Shown in pieces: positions 7,667 to 15,938 of a DNA stretch of 64,000 bases; position 1 is the stretch's first letter; each line of letters begins with the position of its first letter. This DNA comes from Streptomyces sp. NBC_00878. Lineage in GTDB: Bacteria; Actinomycetota; Actinomycetes; Streptomycetales; Streptomycetaceae. The DNA lies in contig NZ_JAPEOK010000001.1 in the NCBI RefSeq assembly GCF_026341515.1, positions 5,084,001-5,148,000 of the forward strand. The letters run 5' to 3'. Under the pieces are notes generated by a model. That model saw only the letters and a program-made list of their open reading frames with translations. It ran no database searches and was not told the origin of the DNA. The position numbers and the translations under genes were made by a program.

Positions 7667-7756
7667 TGGGCGACGGCCCGTCGGCGGCGCTCAAGTCGGC
7701 CTCCATCCCCGGAGCCGACGATGCGCGAGACCCACGATGCCCAGGAGGAAATCCGT

Positions 7757-8674
7757 ATGACTGTGGAACACGCAGGAGTGGAACCGCGGCTCGACGAGGT
7801 CGCCGACGGCGTCTTCGCGTATGTACAGCCGGACGGCGGCTGGTGCCTCAACAACGCCGGGTTGATCGTCTCGGGCCGGCATGCGGCCCTGGTGGACACC
7901 GCCGCCACCGAGGCCCGCACCCGGGCGCTGCGCGGCGCTGTGCTCGCCGCGGCGCAGGCTCCGCCCCGCGTGGTGGTCAACACCCACGCGCACGGCGACC
8001 ACACCTTCGGCAACTTCGTCTTCCCCGAGGCCGTCGTCGTGGGGCATGAGCGCACGCGCGAGGAGATGGCCACGGTCGGCCTCCATCTGACGGGCCTGTG
8101 GCCCGAGGTGTCGTGGGGCGCCGTCGAGGTCGTCCTTCCCGACATCACCTACCGGGACCGCATGACCCTGCACATCGGCGGGACCACGGCGGAACTGCTG
8201 CATCCGGGCCCCGCCCACACCACGAACGACACCGTGGTCTGGCTCCCCCGGGAGCGGGTCCTGTTCACCGGAGACCTGGTGATGTCCGGGGTGACGCCCT
8301 TCTGTCCCATGGGCTCGGTGGCCGGTTCCCTGCGTGCCCTCGCCGTGCTGCGGTCCCTCGGTGCCCACACCGTGATACCGGGCCACGGCCCGGTCCGCGG
8401 CCCTGAGGTCCTCGATGCCGCGGAGGGATATCTCCAGCTCGTCCGGCGTCTCGCCCGCGAGGGCACGGCGGCCGGAATCACTCCGCTCCAGGCCGCTCGG
8501 GCCGCGGACCTCGGTCCGTACGGGGAGTGGGTCGACGCGGAACGGCTGGTGCCCAACCTGCACCGGGCGTATGCCGAGGAACGGGGCCAGGCCGTCGGTG
8601 ATCCCGCCGACATGCCCGCACTCTTCGCCGAGATGGTGGAATTCCACGGAGGACGCCCGGTCTGTCAAGCCTGA
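7757..8674 (+). CDS. MBL-fold hydrolase, ActIV-like cyclase/thioesterase candidate
   Basis: 305 aa from ATG 7757, with AGGAGGA at 7743-7749. It has the metallo-beta-lactamase metal motif H-A-H-G-D-H (about residues 76-81), the later H-P-G-P-A-H-T and F-T-G-D-L-V that provide further His and Asp ligands, and I-P-G-H-G-P near residue 210. Among type II polyketide genes, MBL proteins such as ActIV act as second-ring cyclase and thioesterase. The presence of an ActIII-like KR and an ActVB-like flavin reductase nearby makes that reading attractive, but family membership alone does not prove it. The 3' end overlaps that of the convergent flavin reductase by 10 bp. Confidence 0.85.
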   Translation: MTVEHAGVEPRLDEVADGVFAYVQPDGGWCLNNAGLIVSGRHAALVDTAATEARTRALRGAVLAAAQAPPRVVVNTHAHGDHTFGNFVFPEAVVVGHERTREEMATVGLHLTGLWPEVSWGAVEVVLPDITYRDRMTLHIGGTTAELLHPGPAHTTNDTVVWLPRERVLFTGDLVMSGVTPFCPMGSVAGSLRALAVLRSLGAHTVIPGHGPVRGPEVLDAAEGYLQLVRRLAREGTAAGITPLQAARAADLGPYGEWVDAERLVPNLHRAYAEERGQAVGDPADMPALFAEMVEFHGGRPVCQA

Positions 8675-9177
8675 ACGACCTCCTCGGCGAGGCCGCCCCA
8701 GGCGCGGAAGGACCCCCGCTGGTACAGCACGGGCCGGCGGGGGCGCACGCGCGCCGTCTCCATCCGCCCGATGAGCAGCGTGTGGTCCGCCACCTCCACG
8801 GCGCGCAGCAGGGAGCACTCGGCGTGTGCCAGCACCCCCTGGTCGAGGATCGGCACCCCGGGCACCGCGGCCCCCGGCAGCCACCGCAGGCCCTCGAACT
8901 TGTCCTGTGCCCGGCCGGCGAACGCCCGTGCCGTCGGCTCACCGTCGTCCGCGAGCAGATGCACCGCGAACGCGCGCCGCAGCAGCAGGGACGGCAGGGT
9001 GCGCGAGCCTCGGTCCGCGCACACCAGCAGCAGGGGCGGGTCCGGAGAGACCGCCGAGAACGCGTTGCAGGTGAAGCCCTGGGGCCTCCCGTCGGCATCC
9101 GCCGTGGTCACCACCGCCACGGCCGTGGGTATCGAACCGAAGAATCCCCGGAACGCTGCCGGATCCACCCGTGTCAT
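8665..9177 (-). CDS. Flavin reductase of a two-component monooxygenase (ActVB/HpaC-like)
   Basis: 170 aa from ATG 9177. A longer reading from 9240 adds 21 residues without family similarity. It shows the flavin-reductase-like split barrel: F-R-G-F-F-G-S-I-P-T-A-V-A-V-V-T-T, then G-F-T-C-N-A-F-S-A-V-S-P-D-P-P-L-L-L-V. Such enzymes supply FMNH2 to a partner monooxygenase, as ActVB does for ActVA-ORF5. No monooxygenase partner gene is visible in the window, so the partner is either to the left or elsewhere in the genome. It is the last gene of the polyketide-like block before the two-component system. Confidence 0.88.
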   Translation of the reverse strand: MTRVDPAAFRGFFGSIPTAVAVVTTADADGRPQGFTCNAFSAVSPDPPLLLVCADRGSRTLPSLLLRRAFAVHLLADDGEPTARAFAGRAQDKFEGLRWLPGAAVPGVPILDQGVLAHAECSLLRAVEVADHTLLIGRMETARVRPRRPVLYQRGSFRAWGGLAEEVVQA

Positions 9178-9355
9178 GCCGCCTCCGTGCCAGCTGAGGG
9201 ACGGCCGGGCTCCTCCCGGCCGGCACACCCAGAGCGTCACCGTCCGCGGTGGAGACGCGGTCGAGACGTACTGGTGCGCGAGGCTTTTGGTATTTTTTGG
9301 GTCCCAGGCTGACCGACACCCAGGATCTGCCGCTTCCCGACCCGCCTCGGTTGTC

Positions 9356-10033
9356 TCAGTGACCGATGTCGTGGTCGCCGGCCTCGACGACTCCGCTCTC
9401 GTAGGCGAAGATCACGATCTGGATTCGGTCACGCAGGCCGAGTTTGTTGAGAATGCTCGACACGTGCGATTTGACGGTGGCGGGCCCGATGAAGAGCTGG
9501 GCGGCGATCTCCGAGTTGCTCGCGCCTCGCGCGACGGCGCCCACGATCTCGCGTTCGCGGTCGGTGAGTCGCTCCAGGCGGCCCGCCACGGTGGTGTTGA
9601 CGACACGTCGCTCCGCGAACTGGCCGATGAGGCGCCGGGTGATCGACGGTGCCAGCAGCGCCCCGCCCTCGGCCACGGTGCGCACGGCAGTGGCGAGTTG
9701 CTCGGGAGGAATGTCCTTGAGCACGAAGGCACTGGCACCGGCACGCAGCGCCTTGTACACGTACTCGTCCGGATCGAACGTGGTCAGGATCAGCACGCGC
9801 ACATCCCAGTCCGCCTCCCGCAGGATCCGGGAGGTGGCCTCGATGCCGTCCATGCCGGGCATGCGGATGTCCATGAGGACCACGTCCGGACGATGCGTAC
9901 GTGCCGCGTCCACGGCCTCGAGTCCGGTTCCGGCCTCGGCCATGACCTCGATGTCGTCATGGACCCGCAGAATCATGACGAAACCCCGGCGGACCAGCGC
10001 CTGGTCATCCACGACGACGACACGGATAGTCAC
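9356..10033 (-). CDS. NarL/LuxR-type response regulator
   Basis: 225 aa from GTG 10033, which overlaps the kinase stop in a GTGA quartet. The receiver domain (V-V-V-D-D-Q near the start, phospho-acceptor Asp in V-L-M-D-I-R-M-P-G, Thr in L-I-L-T-T-F, Lys in F-V-L-K-D) is followed by a LuxR helix-turn-helix from about 150. Its motifs are L-T-D-R-E-R-E-I-V and N-S-E-I-A-A-Q-L-F-I-G-P-A-T-V-K-S-H-V. Partner of the kinase immediately upstream. Its likely target is the divergent MMPL transporter gene or the pair itself. Confidence 0.92.
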   Translation of the reverse strand: MTIRVVVVDDQALVRRGFVMILRVHDDIEVMAEAGTGLEAVDAARTHRPDVVLMDIRMPGMDGIEATSRILREADWDVRVLILTTFDPDEYVYKALRAGASAFVLKDIPPEQLATAVRTVAEGGALLAPSITRRLIGQFAERRVVNTTVAGRLERLTDREREIVGAVARGASNSEIAAQLFIGPATVKSHVSSILNKLGLRDRIQIVIFAYESGVVEAGDHDIGH

Positions 10034-11256
10034 GCGGGCTCTCCTCCAGTGGGCAGCTGGGCGGCCAGCCGGAATCCGCCACCGGGACGCGGCCCCGCAT
10101 CGAGGCTGCCCCCGAGGAGGAGCGCTCTCTCCCGCATGCCCACGATCCCATGGCCGGGCACACCGCCGTTGGCTCCGGCCGACACCGACGGGACGGCGGC
10201 TCCGCGGCCGTCGTCGAGCACCTCGATGGTGAGGCCGCCACTCTCGCAGCTCAGGCGCACCTCGGTACGGGTCCGCGGTCCGCTGTGCTTGAGCACGTTG
10301 GTCAGTGCCTCCTGGACGATGCGGTACGCCGACAGCTCCACGCGGGCCGGGAGCGCACCGTGGACACCGCCGGTGACCGAGACGTCCAGACCCGCCTCGC
10401 GGACCTGCTCGACGAGTTGGTGAAGGTCGGCCAGCCGGGGCTGGGGGCCCAGCCCGTCGCGGCCGTCGTCCGGCCGCAGTACTCCCAGCAGGTGACGCAG
10501 TTCGTCCAGCGCCTGGCGCCCGGCCTTCTCGACAGCGGCCATCGCTTCGATGGCCTCCTGAGGATCGTGGGCGGCCACCATCCGGGCGGCACCCGCCTGC
10601 ACCGTCATCATGCTCACCCGGTGGGCGACCACGTCGTGCAGTTCGCGGGCGATGTGGGTGCGCTCCTCGGCGACGATCCGGCGCGCCTCGGCGGCCTGCT
10701 CCTGGCCGCGTCGGGCGCGGCGCTCCGCACGCAGCCGCAGACGCCGGCCGACGTACCAGGCCACGCACATGACCACGGCGCCGAAGCCGACGTCCCCCCA
10801 GGGGGAGGAGTGCAGCAGGCCGTCGATCACGAGCGCGGCCATGGCGCCGACGATGGCCGCGGCGGTGGCGAGGCTGCTCCGCCGGGTGTCCGCGGTGTAT
10901 CGCCCGACGCTGTACAGCGCCACGATCACGTACCCGCCCGCGTTGGAGTAGTTGCTCGCCAGCGTCGGCGCCCAGGCGGCGAGGGCCACGAACACGACCG
11001 CGAGGGGTTCGCGGCGACGCCGGTAGAGCGCCCCGCCGGCCACCGCGAACAGCAGCAGGACCGGGACGGGCACCTCGGTGATCGGGCGAACGCCGACCGC
11101 GTCGCCGGGTCCTTCCTCCAGGAACACCGTGGCCACAAGCATGGCGGCAGCCAGGACGGCGTCCGCGCTCCGCGGCCACCGGGCGAAGGGCCCGCGGAAC
11201 CTGCCCGGCACGTCGCGGACCAGCTTCTCCGAAGGCAGCGCCGTGCGGTTCATCAT
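10030..11256 (-). CDS. Sensor histidine kinase (HisKA_3 type)
   Basis: 408 aa from ATG 11256. About four to five membrane helices lie between residues 30 and 175. The dimerisation/phosphoacceptor segment E-R-T-H-I-A-R-E-L-H-D-V-V-A-H-R-V-S follows, and then a HATPase_c domain with V-L-D-D-G-R-G and G-H-G-I-V-G-M-R-E-R. There is no large extracytoplasmic loop, so it is an intramembrane-sensing type like DesK or LiaS. It pairs with the downstream NarL-type regulator (GTGA overlap) and is divergent from the MMPL gene over a 295-bp gap in which I see no clear operator. Confidence 0.92.
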   Translation of the reverse strand: MMNRTALPSEKLVRDVPGRFRGPFARWPRSADAVLAAAMLVATVFLEEGPGDAVGVRPITEVPVPVLLLFAVAGGALYRRRREPLAVVFVALAAWAPTLASNYSNAGGYVIVALYSVGRYTADTRRSSLATAAAIVGAMAALVIDGLLHSSPWGDVGFGAVVMCVAWYVGRRLRLRAERRARRGQEQAAEARRIVAEERTHIARELHDVVAHRVSMMTVQAGAARMVAAHDPQEAIEAMAAVEKAGRQALDELRHLLGVLRPDDGRDGLGPQPRLADLHQLVEQVREAGLDVSVTGGVHGALPARVELSAYRIVQEALTNVLKHSGPRTRTEVRLSCESGGLTIEVLDDGRGAAVPSVSAGANGGVPGHGIVGMRERALLLGGSLDAGPRPGGGFRLAAQLPTGGEPA

Positions 11257-11551
11257 CGCTCCGTCACAAGGCTTCCGGCCATCTGGCGTTGGTCATCAGG
11301 GTGCACCGGGCACGCCATCGTAGGTCCAGGTCGAAGACGCGGTCACCCGCCTGTGGGCGGATCCCGCCCTCCCCCGTCAGCGGGAGATGCCGCCGCGTTC
11401 TCCCCCTCCCGCGCCGGAGCCCCGAACCCGTCCGGCGGCGGGGGACAGCACCGGCGCCGGAACCCACGATGGAACCGCTCACGAATCCTGCCTCCGGGGC
11501 GCCACGGACCGGCGGCGGACGGCGGCCATCTCACGGGGAGCCCACACAGCC

Positions 11552-13786
11552 ATGAACCGATTCACCCGTCGTATCGGCAGGGCGAGCGCACGCCGGCCAT
11601 GGGTCACCATCGCCACCTGGGCGGTTGCCCTCCTCCTCGTGCTGCCCCTGGCCGGCACGGTCGGCGGCTCGTTCGTCGACGACCTGGTCGCTCCCGGCAG
11701 CCAGAGCGAGGAGGCGATGGAACTGCTCGAAGAGCGCTTCCCTGAAGCGTCGGTCGGCACGGCCATGGCGGTCTTCGCCGTGCCGGAAGGGGAACGGCTG
11801 GAGCGCCACCGGCCTGCTGTCGAAGCCGCCGTCGCCCGGATCGCCGACGTGGAGCACGTCGCAACGGCAGCCGATCCCTTCACCACGGACGCGCTCTCGT
11901 CCGACGGACGTATCGGCTTCGCCCGGATCACGTTCGACGTGCCCACGATGAACGTGCACCCCAAGGAGACCGCTGCGCTGGCCGACGCGATCGAACCCGC
12001 GCGCGGGGACGGCGTCGTCGCCGAGCTGGGCGGTGACGCCGTCTTCATCAACGCCGAGACTCAGACGTCGGGTGCGGAGGCGGTCGGCCTGCTGATCGCA
12101 CTCGTCATCCTGGTGGTGGTGTTCGGCACGATCGTGGCCGCGCTGGTCCCGATCGCGCTCGCCCTGGTGGCCGTCGCCGCCGGCCTGGGCAGCATCACGC
12201 TGCTGGCCAACGCGATGGACGTCTCCACCGCCGCACCCACGATCGGCGCGATGATCGGCCTGGGCGTCGGCATCGACTACGCCCTGTTCATCGTGGCCCG
12301 CCACCGCGAGAACCGCGCGGCCGGCCAGGACAACGCCACCGCCCTGTCGAACGCCATGGCGTCATCGGGCGCGGCCGTCCTGTTCGCCGGCGGCACCGTC
12401 ATCGTGGCGATGTCCGCTCTCGCGCTGACCGGCCTGGGCTTCCTGACGTCGATCGGCCTGAGCACCGCCCTGGTCGTGCTCTTCTCCGTGGCGACCGCCC
12501 TGACGTTGCTGCCCGCCCTGCTGTCGTTGCTGGGCGACCGCGTCCACGAAGGACGCCGTGTCCGCAAGGGGCGCCGTGTAGGCAAAGGGCGCCGTGTCCG
12601 CGAAGGACGCCGCCTGGACCGCGAGCGCCCTGTGAAGAAGGCCGAGGACTCGGCGTGGTGGCGCTTCGCCCACCGGGTGTCCGGACGCCCGTGGCGCTAC
12701 CTGCTCGCCGCGTCAGCGGTCCTGCTCGCGCTGGCCGCCCCCGCGCTGCGTATGGAGACCGGCTTCCCCGACGCCGGCGACGATTCCACGAGCTTCACCC
12801 ACCGCCGCGCCTACGACCTGCTGGCCGAGGGCTTCGGTCCGGGCTTCAACGCCCCCCTGCTGATCGTCGTCGACCTGACCCGCCCCGGTGCCGACGCCGA
12901 GGACGTCCCCGCGCTGTCCGGGCGCATCGCCGCCGACCCCGGCATCGCCACGGTCGGCGAGCCACAGACCTCCGCGGCCAAAGACACCGTCGTACTGCCC
13001 ACGTTCCCCACCACCGCCCCCGCGGATGCCGAGACCTCCCGGACCCTTGAGCGCGTCCGTGACCTCGTCCCCGACAACGTCGCCGTATCCGGCCTGACCG
13101 CCATGACCGACGACCTCACCGAGCAACTCGCCGACACTCTGCCGGCCTTCATCGCCGCGATCCTGGCCACGTCGTTCCTGCTGCTGATGGTGGTGTTCCG
13201 CTCCGTCGCCCTGCCGCTGAAGGCCGCCGTGGTCAACCTGTTGTCCATCGGCGGGGCATACGGCGTGGTGGTCGCCGTCTTCCAGTGGGGCTGGTTCGGG
13301 GGCCTCTTCAACCTGGAGGGCCCTCTGCCGATCGCCTCGCCCATGCCGACGATCTTCTTCGCGGTCCTGTTCGGCCTGTCCATGGACTACGAGGTGTTCC
13401 TGCTCTCGCGCGTCCGCGAGGAGTACGCCGCCACGGGCGACGCCACCGAATCGGTGGCACGCGGCATGGCGGCCACGGGCCGCGTGATCACCTCTGCCGC
13501 ACTGATCATGACGGTGGTGTTTCTCAGCTTCGTCGCCAACCCGTCGCCGCTCGTCAAGATGATGGGCCTGGGCCTGGCGACCGCGATCGTGCTCGACGCC
13601 ACGATCGTCCGCATGGTGCTCGTGCCCGCGGCCATGGCGCTGATGGGGCGCGCGACCTGGTGGCTGCCCCGCTGGCTCGACCATCGGCTGCCCCACATCA
13701 GCGCCGAGGACGCCGCCGACCGGCACCCTCGCCCCGAGCCGGTGCGCCCACAACCAGGTACCTGGCCGTCCCAACAACCCCGGTGA
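11552..13786 (+). CDS. MMPL/RND-superfamily membrane transporter
   Basis: 744 aa from ATG 11552; longer in-frame starts upstream fall in non-conserved sequence. The layout is the MmpL duplication: one TM helix, an extracytoplasmic domain, five helices, a charged cytoplasmic loop, then the same again. Signature segments are G-V-G-I-D-Y-A-L-F-I-V-A-R-H-R-E (first half) and L-S-M-D-Y-E-V-F-L-L-S-R-V-R-E-E-Y (second half), with the Asp-Tyr pair used for proton relay. It probably exports a lipid or hydrophobic metabolite. Oddity: the central loop (residues about 333-356) is a basic hexapeptide repeat encoded by four 18-bp tandem units. The gene ends 2 bp from the convergent gvpK stop. Confidence 0.9.
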   Translation: MNRFTRRIGRASARRPWVTIATWAVALLLVLPLAGTVGGSFVDDLVAPGSQSEEAMELLEERFPEASVGTAMAVFAVPEGERLERHRPAVEAAVARIADVEHVATAADPFTTDALSSDGRIGFARITFDVPTMNVHPKETAALADAIEPARGDGVVAELGGDAVFINAETQTSGAEAVGLLIALVILVVVFGTIVAALVPIALALVAVAAGLGSITLLANAMDVSTAAPTIGAMIGLGVGIDYALFIVARHRENRAAGQDNATALSNAMASSGAAVLFAGGTVIVAMSALALTGLGFLTSIGLSTALVVLFSVATALTLLPALLSLLGDRVHEGRRVRKGRRVGKGRRVREGRRLDRERPVKKAEDSAWWRFAHRVSGRPWRYLLAASAVLLALAAPALRMETGFPDAGDDSTSFTHRRAYDLLAEGFGPGFNAPLLIVVDLTRPGADAEDVPALSGRIAADPGIATVGEPQTSAAKDTVVLPTFPTTAPADAETSRTLERVRDLVPDNVAVSGLTAMTDDLTEQLADTLPAFIAAILATSFLLLMVVFRSVALPLKAAVVNLLSIGGAYGVVVAVFQWGWFGGLFNLEGPLPIASPMPTIFFAVLFGLSMDYEVFLLSRVREEYAATGDATESVARGMAATGRVITSAALIMTVVFLSFVANPSPLVKMMGLGLATAIVLDATIVRMVLVPAAMALMGRATWWLPRWLDHRLPHISAEDAADRHPRPEPVRPQPGTWPSQQPR
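12548..12619 (+). repeat. Four tandem 18-bp units inside the MMPL gene
   Basis: Units start at 12548, 12566, 12584 and 12602 and encode variants of [E/K]-G-R-R-[V/L]-x. The reading frame is kept for any whole-unit change, so the length of the basic loop can vary without inactivating the transporter. Confidence 0.85.
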
Positions 13787-13788
13787 CT

Positions 13789-14238
13789 TCACTCGATCCT
13801 TCCGTCCCGCGGCAGGAGGGTGCCGAGTGGGCCCAGGTCGAGGTTGAGGTCTTCGGGACGGAGCCCGTAGCGGTGGCGCAGTTCCGTCATGCGGTCGTCA
13901 AGGATCATCAGTGTCATGCCGACTCGCTCCTCTTCGGCCTCGGAGAGATCCCCCTGGTCCACCCTGCGGATCGCCTGTCGCTCCATCAGCTGCCGCAGCA
14001 GTTCCACGACGGTCAGCACCAGCTTGATGAGATCGCGCTCGACGGTCTCCTGGTCCAGGCGCAGCCGCTGCGAAGGCGAGCCGTTCCGGCGGGCGGCATC
14101 GTGCTGGACCCGCTCGGACTGGACCGGCTCGGACTGGACCGGCTCGGACTGGACCGGCTCGGACTGGACCGGCTCGGACGAATCCGACAGTGCGGCGAAC
14201 GGCGTTGGTCGTCCGTGGACCGGCCCTTCGTTCTCCAT
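13789..14238 (-). CDS. gvpK: Gas vesicle protein GvpK
   Basis: 149 aa from ATG 14238. The core (residues about 60-140) is GvpK: V-E-R-D-L-I-K-L-V-L-T-V-V-E-L-L-R-Q-L-M-E-R-Q-A, then R-R-V-D-Q-G-D-L-S, and the terminal D-L-N-L-D-L-G-P-L-G-T-L-L. GvpK is an accessory protein needed for gas-vesicle formation in other organisms. The N-terminal extension carries a pentapeptide repeat S-E-P-V-Q (about five copies) encoded by 15-bp tandem repeats. It is the last gene of the minus-strand gvp operon, 19 bp after gvpS, and is convergent with the MMPL gene. Confidence 0.93.
   Translation of the reverse strand: MENEGPVHGRPTPFAALSDSSEPVQSEPVQSEPVQSEPVQSERVQHDAARRNGSPSQRLRLDQETVERDLIKLVLTVVELLRQLMERQAIRRVDQGDLSEAEEERVGMTLMILDDRMTELRHRYGLRPEDLNLDLGPLGTLLPRDGRIE
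14101..14175 (-). repeat. 15-bp tandem repeat in gvpK (five units)
   Basis: GGACTGGACCGGCTC is repeated four times exactly (14116-14175) after one diverged unit (14101-14115). It encodes the S-E-P-V-Q repeat on the minus strand. Confidence 0.9.
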
Positions 14239-14257
14239 GCCCCTTCCTCCCGTCCTT

Positions 14258-14482
14258 TCAACTCGGCCACGGCGGTGGCGCCGCGGCTTCCACCGAGGTG
14301 ATCAGGGCGCGTAACGAGACATGGACCAGATCCACATCCGCGATGCACAGCGTGAGGTCGCCGGTGAGGACCACGCCGCCGGCCAGCAACCGGTCCAGCA
14401 GGTCGACCAGCGCGATGTCCCCGGTCCCTGTCCCCGCCTCGTACGACCCTGGCCCCGCCTCGTACGACCCTGTCCCGTTCAC
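14258..14482 (-). CDS. gvpS: GvpA-family minor structural protein, GvpS position
   Basis: 74 aa from GTG 14482. A single GvpA/GvpJ-type domain covers residues about 22-65: I-A-L-V-D-L-L-D-R-L-L-A-G-G-V-V-L-T-G, then L-T-L-C-I-A-D-V-D-L-V-H-V-S-L-R-A-L-I. Its place between gvpL and gvpK matches gvpS of the S. coelicolor gvp order. The N-terminus has a twice-repeated G-S-Y-E-A-G motif from a 21-bp duplication. The GTG overlaps the TGA that would close gvpL if that gene's frame were restored, which supports the view that gvpL is interrupted. Confidence 0.85.
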   Translation of the reverse strand: MNGTGSYEAGPGSYEAGTGTGDIALVDLLDRLLAGGVVLTGDLTLCIADVDLVHVSLRALITSVEAAAPPPWPS

Positions 14483-15269
14483 AGCAGCCCCCGCGGCTCG
14501 TCCTGTGGCACCGCGGCGAAGGAGTACGGCGCCCAGGGGCCGTCACCTCCAGCCTTACTCCCTCCACCCCGCCGCCGAGTTCCCGCACGCGCGCCCGGAA
14601 CTCCTCGGAGCGGTCCCGGGGCACCAGATAGGCGGCGTTGACGACGTTCTGGCCGGGGCCCGGGGAGAGCTGGGCGGATTGCGGGCGGTGGCGGCGCGAG
14701 TCGGCGGCCAGCCCGGCGAGTCCGGCGTCGACGCGCTCACCGAGCCGTGCCGCGGCCTGCCACGCGCCCTCCCGGCTGAGCCGCTCGTTCCGTCGCCGCC
14801 GCAGGTAGTCCCGACCCGTACCGGCGCTCGCCCCGGACCCGGACGGCTCACTGGGCACGACGCCGCCCAGCGCGTACACCTTGACGCCCCACTCCACGTG
14901 CCCGGACAGGCGCGAGAGCAGATCGGCGAAGTGAACGCGCCGCTCCCTGAGCCGCAGCTTCAGCCGCTCGTCATCGATGTGGACGGTGGCCAGCCGCAGC
15001 GGGAGTACCGCGGTGCGGCCGGCCAGCGCCTCCACCACGGTGTGATGCTCGCGGGCCAGCCGCTCCAGCTGATCAAGGTCGTCCAGCCGTAGCTTGACCG
15101 CCTGCTCGGTGAACTCGTCGGCGGGTACGTCGCTCGCCGCCGACGCGAGACCGCAGGCCTCCACCAGACGCACCGGGCGGCCCGCGATGCCGCGCAGGCC
15201 GCCGACCGTCTCCTCCGAGCCGTCGAACGGCAGCAGCACTCCGTACGCGTACAACACCGATTCGGTCAT
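14479..15269 (-). pseudogene. gvpL: gvpL (GvpF/GvpL family), C-terminus broken by a one-base frameshift
   Basis: From ATG 15269 (ATGA overlap with the upstream gvpJ stop) the frame gives a normal GvpL/F protein: V-L-Y-A-Y-G-V-L-L-P, then V-L-P-L-R-L-A-T-V-H, then W-G-V-K-V-Y-A-L-G-G, up to G-V-R-L-E-V-T at about 14541. There the frame breaks. As read, it continues through gvpS and gvpK as a 539-codon nonsense fusion within the longer open frame. Shifting by one base at the G4 run 14536-14539 restores W-A-P-Y-S-F-A (compare P-P-Y-S-F-V ending the gvpF product) and a TGA at 14479-14481 overlapping the gvpS GTG. This is either a true mutation or a base-calling error in a homopolymer. Confidence 0.85.
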
Positions 15270-15664
15270 GGCCCCTTCTCCGCGGCGCGCTCGCGCAGCG
15301 CCGTGAGCTCGGCGCGCAGGCGCGTGTTCTCGTCCGCGAGTTCCGCCTGCCCACCGACGGCACGGGCCCGCGAGGAGAGCGACGGGTCGTGCTCCCACCA
15401 GTCGATGCCCATCTCCCGAGCGGTGTCGACGGAGACGATCAGAAGCCGCAACTTGATGGTGAGCAGTTCGATGTCGAGCAGGTTGATCTTGATGTCTCCG
15501 GCGATGACCACGCCCTTGTCCAGCACACGCTCCAGGATGTCGGCCAGGTTGGCCGATCCGCCCTGCTGGGGCCCGAAGGACGCCTGTCCGGTGGCGCGCG
15601 GCCTGGGCGCCGGTGGCGGTGCGCCGCTCCATAGGGTCGGTTCGCTCAAGGTCGGTTCACTCAA
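15266..15664 (-). CDS. gvpJ: GvpA-family protein, GvpJ position
   Basis: 132 aa if started at the TTG at 15664. A second TTG 15 bp on is equally possible because the start region itself is a 15-bp duplication encoding S-E-P-T-L twice. The GvpA-type domain (N-L-A-D-I-L-E-R-V-L-D-K-G-V-V-I-A-G-D, then I-E-L-L-T-I-K-L-R-L-L-I) is followed by G-I-D-W-W-E and a C-terminal coiled region, as in GvpJ. The 5' end overlaps the gvpG stop by 8 bp and the 3' end overlaps the gvpL start in ATGA. Probably a minor vesicle component concerned with shape or nucleation. Confidence 0.85.
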   Translation of the reverse strand: MSEPTLSEPTLWSGAPPPAPRPRATGQASFGPQQGGSANLADILERVLDKGVVIAGDIKINLLDIELLTIKLRLLIVSVDTAREMGIDWWEHDPSLSSRARAVGGQAELADENTRLRAELTALRERAAEKGP

Positions 15665-15923
15665 GGCTGTCCTCCCAGCGCTGTGGGTTCACGGTGGGAC
15701 GGATGCGTTCGAGCCGATCGAGCAGTTCGTCCTCCCGTCTGTCGAACTCCGCCTGATCGATGTCCCCGGCCAGCAGTGAACCCTCCAGCTCGGCGAGTTC
15801 ACGATGAAACGGGGTGGGGTCGTAGTACTCGCGTTCCGCCGCGGCCAGGGCCTGATCGAGTGCCCAGACGATTCCGCGTACGGGCCCGAACGGCGCACCG
15901 AGCAGGCCGGTCAGCAATCCCAT
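15657..15923 (-). CDS. gvpG: Gas vesicle protein GvpG
   Basis: 88 aa from ATG 15923. It has the typical small GvpG pattern: hydrophobic start M-G-L-L-T-G-L-L-G-A-P-F-G-P-V-R-G, then A-E-R-E-Y-Y-D-P-T-P, then E-L-A-E-L-E-G-S-L-L-A-G-D-I and a charged helix. GvpG is an essential accessory protein in several systems. It lies 15 bp downstream of gvpF and overlaps gvpJ. Confidence 0.9.
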   Translation of the reverse strand: MGLLTGLLGAPFGPVRGIVWALDQALAAAEREYYDPTPFHRELAELEGSLLAGDIDQAEFDRREDELLDRLERIRPTVNPQRWEDSLE

Positions 15924-15938
15924 GTGGAGCCCTCCGCC

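Noticed and set aside
14013..14478. Natural GvpL-GvpS-GvpK fusion protein
   Set aside because: The fused frame does not encode GvpS or GvpK sequence; both are read in other frames with their own starts. The long frame is a consequence of the frameshift.
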